38,923 nucleotides of DNA, taken from a virus. The notes below the pieces were generated by a model. It was given only the letters and a program-made list of their open reading frames with translations. It was not told where the DNA came from and did not search any database. A program made the translations under genes and the position numbers. Shown here one piece after another: positions 16,750 through 23,250 of the stretch (its first letter is position 1; each line of letters opens with the position of its first letter). Where the stretch lies: IMG/VR virus record IMGVR_UViG_3300044678_002102, positions 1 to 38,923 of that record, one strand, 5' to 3'.

Positions 16750-16757
16750 TATAAATA
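16750..16757 (-). promoter_or_regulatory. Putative late promoter octamer TATTTATA
   Basis: It lies in the 29-bp gap between two divergent starts (16737 minus, 16767 plus). It reads TATTTATA on the minus strand with a 12-nt gap to ATG. On the plus strand the same bases read TATAAATA 9 nt before the ATG at 16767, so one element may serve both genes. Confidence 0.5.
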
Positions 16758-16766
16758 TAAATATCA

Positions 16767-16991
16767 ATGGAACAAGAAAAAATTTACGGTAAATTATTTA
16801 ATTCAGTACCTCTATTAACAGAAAACCATCTACAAACATTAATTGATGTGATGGATAGAGAACAAGCAATATTCTTAATCGTACAAGCGGTTAAGTATGC
16901 CTATCATAATGGAATGTACTCACTTGGGGAATCTGAAATAATATCAAAAAGTATTAGAGTATTGTCGGAAAATAAAAAAGGTGAAGATTAA
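16767..16991 (+). CDS. Small hypothetical protein
   Basis: A 74-aa helical protein (LTENHLQTLIDVMDREQAIF, then LIVQAVKYAYHNGMYSLGES). It has the look of a small soluble protein conserved in Bacteroidota phages, but I cannot name it. It diverges from the DUF5872-like gene. Its stop codon lies in the loop of its own terminator hairpin. Confidence 0.55.
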   Translation: MEQEKIYGKLFNSVPLLTENHLQTLIDVMDREQAIFLIVQAVKYAYHNGMYSLGESEIISKSIRVLSENKKGED

Positions 16992-17007
16992 CTTCACCTA
17001 TATTTTA
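16979..17007 (+). terminator. Terminator hairpin overlapping a stop codon
   Basis: AGGTGAAG, a 5-nt loop ATTAA holding the TAA stop, then CTTCACCT and a short TATATTTT tract. The 8-bp perfect stem ends the plus-strand gene and faces the end of the convergent minus-strand operon, so it may act in both directions. Confidence 0.6.
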
Positions 17008-17026
17008 ATCAAATAAACCCGCTATT

Positions 17027-17515
17027 TTACTTTGAATCAGTTAAACCAAGTATCTCGTTTGGATCAGTAAAATTAGATTTAGTAGGTGCGACATATTCTT
17101 TTTTACCTGTCATATTATTAGCCGCATAATCAGTTGATTTAACCGGAGTTATTTCAGTCCCTTGATTCATATTAACACCTTGTAAATTACCATCTTTCGA
17201 TGCGGGATTAATTTTTTCAAAATCTCCAGCACTTGGACTTTTCAAGATATTTTGTTGAGCATTTGTTTGTGTATTTTGTTTAGCCGTTTGTTGTGGTCTA
17301 TAAAGACTAAGACCTAAATTTAGAACATTATTAATTGCTGTTAATGTATTTAGACCAGCTTTTCCATCACTAGTACCAACCTCTGCACGTCCTTTCCTTA
17401 ATAATAAATCTTGTATTTGAGCAATTGTCTTATTTTCCGAATCTTCTTTTAACAAAATTTGTTTAACCAATTTTTTTATTTCACGTTCAGATAATATCAT
17501 CATATTTTGTTTCAT
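17027..17515 (-). CDS. Putative packaged protein with peptidoglycan-binding-like domain
   Basis: A 162-aa protein. Residues 1-24 (MILSEREIKKLVKQILLKE) are a leader ending in L-L-K-E. Residues 30-67 (IAQIQDLLLRKGRAEVG, TSDGKAGLNTLTAINNVL) follow the PG_binding_1 pattern 'xLQxxLxxxG...DGxxGxxTxxAI'. The remainder is Gln/Asn/Thr-rich and probably disordered. It is the last gene of a four-gene minus-strand set that lacks internal octamers and is likely transcribed from the promoter at 20031. Confidence 0.5.
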   Translation of the reverse strand: MKQNMMILSEREIKKLVKQILLKEDSENKTIAQIQDLLLRKGRAEVGTSDGKAGLNTLTAINNVLNLGLSLYRPQQTAKQNTQTNAQQNILKSPSAGDFEKINPASKDGNLQGVNMNQGTEITPVKSTDYAANNMTGKKEYVAPTKSNFTDPNEILGLTDSK

Positions 17516-17523
17516 AATTATTT

Positions 17524-18213
17524 TTATTTAGAGCTGTCTATTGCAGTATACAATAGATTTATGTCTGTTTGTGTTAAAGTTTGTGAAGTTTCATTTGTAT
17601 TGCCGATTTTTGCTCTTATAGTACTAATGACATTTGGTGTGAACACATTATAATATACTTGACCAAAATCACCTCCACTAGTTGTTGTGTTTGTATTTGA
17701 TGTTTGTGAACTTGAATCAGAATTAGAATCGCTTTTTAATGGACGCCCACTTTGTTGTATATTTGAAGCCTGAGCTGTTGTGGTTGTTGTTGGATTTCCT
17801 GACCTTTGTATTGAAGATGTTTTTTGCATTGTGATATCATTTATAGTTTCTTTACAACTATATGTACCAGCATAATTTAGTGTTGTGTCTGGATTATTAG
17901 CATAATCTTTAGAATATTTGTTAACATCAGCAATAGTTGCATATTTCCCATTTGGGAAATAGTAATAAGTTGCGTCAAATCTTAATCGATTACCTTTAGC
18001 AATTTTTAATGATGAGACACAAGGAAATTTACTATAATTCTTATTTGCTGATTTGTCTGCAAAAGGATCAAAATAACTCATAAAATAACTTTCTTCTTCA
18101 GGTTGTTCATTCAAAACACCTCTATCAGTATTTCGTTTATCCTCAAGATATTTTTGTTCTAATAAATAATTAACACTATTAATGTTTCTTATTTTACTAT
18201 AACTTCTATTCAT
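17524..18213 (-). CDS. Putative packaged protein with PC...GxYxC domain
   Basis: A 229-aa protein. Residues 1-36 are a basic leader ending in V-L-N-E before QPEE. Residues 62-132 are one copy of a domain also present twice in the 485-aa protein: KFPC near the start, a YYYFPNGKY strand pair, then AGTYSC. The middle (about 130-180) is Ser/Thr/Gln/Asn-rich and low complexity. The last 45 residues form a helical segment (NVISTIRAKIG, DINLLYTAIDSSK) resembling the C-terminus of the 485-aa protein. It lies 8 bp from the next gene downstream. Confidence 0.55.
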   Translation of the reverse strand: MNRSYSKIRNINSVNYLLEQKYLEDKRNTDRGVLNEQPEEESYFMSYFDPFADKSANKNYSKFPCVSSLKIAKGNRLRFDATYYYFPNGKYATIADVNKYSKDYANNPDTTLNYAGTYSCKETINDITMQKTSSIQRSGNPTTTTTAQASNIQQSGRPLKSDSNSDSSSQTSNTNTTTSGGDFGQVYYNVFTPNVISTIRAKIGNTNETSQTLTQTDINLLYTAIDSSK

Positions 18214-18226
18214 AATTAAAATTTAT

Positions 18227-18544
18227 TTATTGTGCGTAATTAGTTGGGCTTTTTATAAAGTTAGAACTACCGCCCGTATTAGTCCCAATTGGTTTGACAG
18301 CACCACCACCACCGCCTCCACCAATTGGAGGAACAAAATTAGCACTACAACCATTACCAGGAATACTTCTCAAAACTTCTAATAATTTTTTTGCTGTATC
18401 TGGACCTAAATTATTATCTACACTCACACCAATTAATGATTGTAAATCAGCAATTGTAATATCTGTTGATTGTTCAAATAAGAATCTTGGTTTATGTAAA
18501 CTTAAAATCCTTCTTTTTTCACTTTCACTTATTAATAGTCTCAT
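18227..18544 (-). CDS. Small putative packaged protein, peptidoglycan-binding-like
   Basis: A 105-aa protein. Residues 1-24 (MRLLISESEKRRILSLHKPR then FLFE) are a leader of the same type as its neighbours, with Glu24 before Q. Residues 30-60 (ITIADLQSLIGVSVDNNLGP, DTAKKLLEVL) look like a short PG_binding_1 unit ('LQxxxGvxvDxxxGpxT'). A run of seven Gly (about 75-81) and a low-complexity tail follow. It may be a fragment or minimal version of the PG-binding proteins around it. Confidence 0.5.
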   Translation of the reverse strand: MRLLISESEKRRILSLHKPRFLFEQSTDITIADLQSLIGVSVDNNLGPDTAKKLLEVLRSIPGNGCSANFVPPIGGGGGGGAVKPIGTNTGGSSNFIKSPTNYAQ

Positions 18545-18558
18545 ATTTCTTTGTTTGG

Positions 18559-20016
18559 TTATTTTTTATTATTTTTTATGTAATCATATAACTGATTTAA
18601 TGCGTCTTGGTTTAAAGTAGAACCTCCAATCTTAGCACATTTTAATATTTCACTAATATATGATGCAGATATTGAAACTACACCCATTCCATCCATACTA
18701 TTTTTTGGTCTTTCTGGACCTGGGATTCTATATTTTGGTTCAGGTGCCTTTGATTTTCCACTCCAATCACCTTGAGCTGCTGGAGTTACAATAAGTCTAG
18801 ATTTACCAGCTCTTTTACCACTACACTGGAATGTTCCGGTCATATCTTTTTCTTCTTTTTCGTCAAACTCAGTAAGAAACTCCCCATTTATAAAGAAAAA
18901 TACTTTACCTTCAGGGTATTGACTTAATTGATGATGTCTAGCCCTAGACTCATCATCCATTTCTGCTTCATCAGTTATAGTACCCATTATTTTAGCATTA
19001 GATGTTACTAAACAAGGATATTTGTCTATTATACTTTCAGGCTTACCAACTCTAGAACTAGTTGGAGTTAACAAAATTTCTTCTTGACCTATAGAACATT
19101 TAAAATTTCCTGATATTTTATCTCTATCTGAAGTCTTATAATATGTACCATCGTTCTTAAAAAAAGTTTTTTCATCTATTGTTGTTGTTGTACCACCACC
19201 TTCTGACATATCAATTATATTCTTATGGCTACTAGGATTTAAAATATAAACAAATTTAAAATCTTTCGCTTCAGTTGCTATTCCAGCAAAACAAGGATAT
19301 ACATCAACAAACGGTTTAGTTAAATCATCAGCAGTATAAGTTGACCCCTCTTTACCTTTAATTTTCATTTTTTTAGTCCTTCTACCTGTTTCTGGATCAA
19401 TTACTACTTCACTATCATCAACACTATCATCAGTATAGTCATCTACTACTGGAGTATTTTCAGCTAATTGAGTTAAAGTACCTACTATGGCACTTTTATA
19501 AACAGAATTATAACTTATTTCATCAAACATTTGCATTAAATTTTCTCCAGAATCAGCATGTGCTCTACTTGCAAACGCATTAGCCTTACAAAAATTAGGA
19601 ATATTTTTCAAAAGTAATAAAGTGTTTTTCATTACATTAACCATTTTATCACTCACACCTCTATTTGTAAAAGTGCCTCCGTGCATATATGTCTCACTTG
19701 CCAAGGCCTTACCAACAACCTCTACTTGAGCTTGAAGGTCTTGTACTTTAATTGTATTTGTACCTAATAAATTATTAATTATATTCTGTTCGCAATAAGA
19801 AGTTACACTATTTGACCAAGCAGTTCTAGTACCAGTACCAAAATTAGCCAAAAGTTGTAAAAATTCTCGTTTTGCTGGTGGAGACCAAGTTCCAGGCGAT
19901 GCAAATTTAATTGATTCTGGTTGTTCATTTAACCAAAATTTACCAACTTGTCTACTTTTATGTAATTTTAAAATTCTTTGTTTTTCTTCTTCGTTTAAAA
20001 AATATAGTTTTTTCAT
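18559..20016 (-). CDS. Putative packaged protein with duplicated PC...GxFxC domain
   Basis: A 485-aa protein. Residues 1-31 (LNEEEKQRILKLHKSRQ then VGKFWLNE) are a leader ending in W-L-N-E before QPES. Residues 45-190 are helical and unrecognised. Two related domains follow at about 238-319 and 331-412: each begins with YPC, contains a beta-hairpin with a 'NDGTYY' or 'INGEF' turn, and ends with GNFKC or GTFQC plus an I-x-x-TP strand. The C-terminal helix (SASYISEILKCAKIG, LNQDALNQLYDYIKN) resembles that of the 229-aa neighbour. It has a putative late promoter at 20031 and heads a four-gene operon. Confidence 0.55.
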   Translation of the reverse strand: MKKLYFLNEEEKQRILKLHKSRQVGKFWLNEQPESIKFASPGTWSPPAKREFLQLLANFGTGTRTAWSNSVTSYCEQNIINNLLGTNTIKVQDLQAQVEVVGKALASETYMHGGTFTNRGVSDKMVNVMKNTLLLLKNIPNFCKANAFASRAHADSGENLMQMFDEISYNSVYKSAIVGTLTQLAENTPVVDDYTDDSVDDSEVVIDPETGRRTKKMKIKGKEGSTYTADDLTKPFVDVYPCFAGIATEAKDFKFVYILNPSSHKNIIDMSEGGGTTTTIDEKTFFKNDGTYYKTSDRDKISGNFKCSIGQEEILLTPTSSRVGKPESIIDKYPCLVTSNAKIMGTITDEAEMDDESRARHHQLSQYPEGKVFFFINGEFLTEFDEKEEKDMTGTFQCSGKRAGKSRLIVTPAAQGDWSGKSKAPEPKYRIPGPERPKNSMDGMGVVSISASYISEILKCAKIGGSTLNQDALNQLYDYIKNNKK

Positions 20017-20030
20017 AATATTTGTTTTAA

Positions 20031-20038
20031 TATAAATA
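20031..20038 (-). promoter_or_regulatory. Putative late promoter octamer TATTTATA
   Basis: ACATATTTATATTAAAACAAA lies upstream of the ATG at 20016 with a 14-nt gap. It is the only octamer for the four genes from 20016 down to 17027. Confidence 0.55.
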
Positions 20039-20082
20039 TGTTAATTTCTTTAAAAATCATAGATTGTTTTATTTTTTTTTGA

Positions 20083-21237
20083 TTACATTGGTTTATTATT
20101 AGACATAGTTAAATCTTCTTCCTCATCACTAAAACCATCAATATTTTCATCTTCCAAATCGTCTAAATCACCCATATCATCTGAGTCTCCCAAATCACCA
20201 CTACCTTTTAATTTTTCTTTTTCAGAATCTATTCCTTCTTGCACTTCATCAGTTATTTTTTCCAAACCTTGTGTTGTTGTACTTGACATATCAGCAATCC
20301 ATTTTATACCCAATTTAACGGAAAAAAAACTTACAACTTTACTAACAACACCAGATAATGTTGTCATACCTTTAACCAAAGCTGGAAGAAATTTACTAAC
20401 AATACTACCCGCACCAGCCGCCAATTTACCCAAACCAACAAAACTAGTAATACCTTTAAGTATTGAACCTAATCCTTTAGCCAATGCTGGTACTAACAAT
20501 GAAACAATATCAACAACAATATCAACGACTTTATATTCTTTACCAGTCATCATTTTCCATATATCATAAATTAATAAAGCCCCAAATATAATAAGATTTG
20601 GAATTTGTCCTACCACAGGAATAAATGAAACACCAGTCAAAACACTAACACCTAATAATGATGTTGCAACAGTTCTAAGACCTTCCATAAAACAATCAAT
20701 AGCCCCTTGACCTGAAGTACACGTCATTGCCTTACTAATTGTGTCTTTAATATTATTCCAACCCCATTCAGCAAAAGATTTAATACCACCCCATATATTA
20801 CCCAATATGTCTTCCTTAATAATCAAATTATTAATTCTTTCTTGGTACAATGTCTCAACACCATACCAACCTAAATTATAACTTTTAACTATATCTTTAG
20901 GATTAAAATTTTCAGTAATAATTCTTGTGTCAGAACTATATTTTCTTTCCCATTCTGTTAATATACTAGTTCCATTTTTTGAATTTATTTTATTCATCAT
21001 TTCGTATAAAAACTTTCTTGATGAAAACAAATAATCTTCCATTGAAATTAAACCCAAGTTGAATTTAACTTGCATATTTTCCCTCAACATATTAATTCCA
21101 TAACTTAAATTACTGACATTATATTTAATAATGTTTTCATTTAACCTATTATCTATTTGTACAATACCTTTATTTGTAAAAAAATATTTTAAATTGTAGG
21201 AAATAGCTCTAATTCTTATATCATTGTTAGACCTCAT
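20083..21237 (-). CDS. Putative membrane-active internal virion protein
   Basis: A 384-aa protein. Residues 1-140 are basic and helical and contain I-I-T-E and L-I-I-K-E (Glu142) before DILGNIWGGIKSFAEWGW. Residues 185-330 alternate hydrophobic helices: SLLGVSVLTGVSFIPVVGQI, NLIIFGALLIYDIW, VVDIVSLLVPALAKG and VSKVVSFFSV. The FIPVVG...YDIWKMMTGK...DIVSLLVPALAKG pattern recalls pre-toxin/PT-TG-like membrane-proximal segments of polymorphic toxins. The last 50 residues are very acidic (DDMGDLDDLEDENIDG). It could insert into the host envelope during DNA entry. Location between the capsid terminator and the leader-bearing genes supports a virion role; function is inferred. Confidence 0.5.
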   Translation of the reverse strand: MRSNNDIRIRAISYNLKYFFTNKGIVQIDNRLNENIIKYNVSNLSYGINMLRENMQVKFNLGLISMEDYLFSSRKFLYEMMNKINSKNGTSILTEWERKYSSDTRIITENFNPKDIVKSYNLGWYGVETLYQERINNLIIKEDILGNIWGGIKSFAEWGWNNIKDTISKAMTCTSGQGAIDCFMEGLRTVATSLLGVSVLTGVSFIPVVGQIPNLIIFGALLIYDIWKMMTGKEYKVVDIVVDIVSLLVPALAKGLGSILKGITSFVGLGKLAAGAGSIVSKFLPALVKGMTTLSGVVSKVVSFFSVKLGIKWIADMSSTTTQGLEKITDEVQEGIDSEKEKLKGSGDLGDSDDMGDLDDLEDENIDGFSDEEEDLTMSNNKPM

Positions 21238-21253
21238 AATTAATCTTTTATTT

Positions 21254-21261
21254 TATAAATA
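21254..21261 (-). promoter_or_regulatory. Putative late promoter octamer TATTTATA
   Basis: GATATTTATAAAATAAAAG is followed after 16 nt by the ATG at 21237. It lies between the capsid-gene terminator and the membrane-active protein gene. Confidence 0.55.
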
Positions 21262-21291
21262 TCATATAACTAATAAATAGTTTATTTAAAA

Positions 21292-21323
21292 TAAAAAAAA
21301 GAGGAACAAAAACTTGTCCCTCT
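21292..21323 (-). terminator. Terminator after the major capsid gene
   Basis: On the minus strand AGAGGGACAAG, loop TTTTT, GTTCCTCT (one G-T pair), then eight T. It lies 23 bp beyond the capsid stop codon and separates the head module from the downstream island. Confidence 0.8.
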
Positions 21324-21345
21324 CATCATTTTTTATTAAGATTTA

Positions 21346-23214
21346 CTATCTCAATTCTTGTAAGTCAAATGTTCTAACACCATCAACTGTAATTCTGGCA
21401 TAAAATCTGTTGTTCACCATTTTTTTGGCGTAACGTGTCATAATACCCTTGATAGGAGTAAAGTTGAATGGATTATACATTGTTGGAGTTAATTGAAGTG
21501 GAACATACGGAGCGTATATGTAACCAGTATCAAGAAGTGAAGTACCTTTATGTCCGATTAACACTTGGTTAGGTGGGAAGTAAGGGTCACGATATACTTG
21601 GTATCTACCAGCTAATGTACCTACTCTTTCAATACCCATATTGTATTGGTCTTGCTCAGGAGAAGCATTTGATACGTGGAAGTATTCCAAGTCATCAAAG
21701 ATTGCAGAAACCTCAGAAGAAACAACAATCCAGTTAGCACCACCTCTAAGAGTTGATTTGTGGATTTGAGCTGAAAGTTGGTTGATAGCTGTGATAAGAG
21801 TTTGGTTCCAGTCTTTTTGAGTGTAAGAAGTTGTATTTTGAATTCTTCTCCATCCGTTGTAGTCCCATCTCAAGTTCCAAGCAGCACCTTTTCTAAGGTC
21901 ACGAAGGATTTCTCTATCGATTTCAGCAGCAACTTGCTCAGAAAGAAGAGCGGTCAATTCAGCTTCAGCATCAATGTTATGGAATGCTGCAACGTCTTGA
22001 GCAAGTTCAGGAGACCATTGAGCTCTAAGTTTTCTTTCAGTTACAGAAACAGTTACTGATTCAAGGTCGAAAGAAACTTCACCAATTTTATCTTCGAATT
22101 CAAGTTCTTCGTATCTTCTCCAAACAGCTGTGAAAGCGTCTCCAGATAAAGTACTTGTTAAAGTTGTACCAGTGTAACCATCAATTGTGTTAGAATTATC
22201 ACAAGTTGCACATACTGGACAAGAAAGGTCAACTTCTAAATAGATACAACCATCTTGACCACAAATGTCATTGAATGTTCCGCCACCACCATTAGAAGGC
22301 CATGAAGTTTTATTTGGTGTTGATGTTGGAGAAACAATACCTTTACCATATTGTTGAGTTACAACTCTAAACAATAATGATTTTTTACTTCCATCGGCAT
22401 TGTATATTGCATCACAAGTATCTGATGAGAATGCTGAAGAACCTTGGGCGTCAGCAGCAATAAGTTTTAAATCAGACAAGAAAGATTCTGTGTCAATTTC
22501 ATTACCATCAGGTGCAATAAGTTTACCAACACCTAAGTTAGTGAAATTACAAAGTTTAACGATTACTTTTCTGATAGTAGTGTTAGCTGTAAATTGGTCT
22601 GTAGCACCAGTTAATAGACCATTACTCCAAACTTGAACTGTAGCACCAGTTGTAATTGCTGACCAACGACCTTTTGAATAATCAAAAAGACCAGCAGGAT
22701 TTAAACTAGGTTCATTACCTTCGTAAAATAAATCATAAAGATTTTTTTGATAAGCGTAAGCGTCATTAGGACCATAACCAGCTCCTACATTAGTAGGACC
22801 ATTTGGTGCTCCAACAGGTGCATAATGGTCACCAGAAAATTCAGTTGAAGGTGGACCATAAGTATTACTTTCTTGATAACCTTGGATTTTAGGTACGAAG
22901 TAGAACAATTTACCGATAGGTAAGTTCATAGCTTGTACAGATACGATATCGTTTGCTAATAATTTAGAGAATACACGTCTAACGATTGGAAATACAACTG
23001 TTTCAAATGAACCAGAACTTCCATCAGATGTTGCCTCATTGATTAAGTGCGAAGCTTGGTTTTCATATAACTGAGCTACGTTTTCTTTTAGGTGACCTCT
23101 AAGGCCATCAAGGAATCCTAATCTATCCCATTTGTTAATAGTATCTTCTTTGATAACTTTAAGGTGTTTTAAACCAATGTTACCAACAAGACCGCTTTCT
23201 AATAATGCTCCCAT
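21346..23214 (-). CDS. 23: Major capsid protein, T4 gp23-like
   Basis: A 622-aa protein. Residues 1-60 form the delta-type N-terminal peptide ending SHLINE; cleavage by the gp21-like protease is expected between Glu60 and Ala61 (LINE|ATSDG), as in T4 gp23. The mature N-terminus has FETVVFPIVRRVFSKLLAND, then LPIGKLFYFVPK, both typical of gp23. The later region KIGEVSFDLESVTVSV, then ERKLRAQWSPELAQD and the C-terminal GIMTRYAKKMVNNRFYARI also match. Residues about 115-360 hold a large variable insertion, including Cys318, 323, 332, 335 and 338. It is about 100 aa longer than T4 gp23. It lacks its own octamer and is probably read from the scaffold promoter. Confidence 0.93.
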   Translation of the reverse strand: MGALLESGLVGNIGLKHLKVIKEDTINKWDRLGFLDGLRGHLKENVAQLYENQASHLINEATSDGSSGSFETVVFPIVRRVFSKLLANDIVSVQAMNLPIGKLFYFVPKIQGYQESNTYGPPSTEFSGDHYAPVGAPNGPTNVGAGYGPNDAYAYQKNLYDLFYEGNEPSLNPAGLFDYSKGRWSAITTGATVQVWSNGLLTGATDQFTANTTIRKVIVKLCNFTNLGVGKLIAPDGNEIDTESFLSDLKLIAADAQGSSAFSSDTCDAIYNADGSKKSLLFRVVTQQYGKGIVSPTSTPNKTSWPSNGGGGTFNDICGQDGCIYLEVDLSCPVCATCDNSNTIDGYTGTTLTSTLSGDAFTAVWRRYEELEFEDKIGEVSFDLESVTVSVTERKLRAQWSPELAQDVAAFHNIDAEAELTALLSEQVAAEIDREILRDLRKGAAWNLRWDYNGWRRIQNTTSYTQKDWNQTLITAINQLSAQIHKSTLRGGANWIVVSSEVSAIFDDLEYFHVSNASPEQDQYNMGIERVGTLAGRYQVYRDPYFPPNQVLIGHKGTSLLDTGYIYAPYVPLQLTPTMYNPFNFTPIKGIMTRYAKKMVNNRFYARITVDGVRTFDLQELR

Positions 23215-23250
23215 TTTGTATTTGATTTTTGTTTTAATTTTGTTTATTGT

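Noticed and set aside
16738-16767. N-terminal extension MIFIFIISFL of the DUF5872-like protein as a signal peptide
   Set aside because: The extension is encoded across the promoter octamer; starting at 16737 restores the usual 12-nt gap and a leader like its neighbours.
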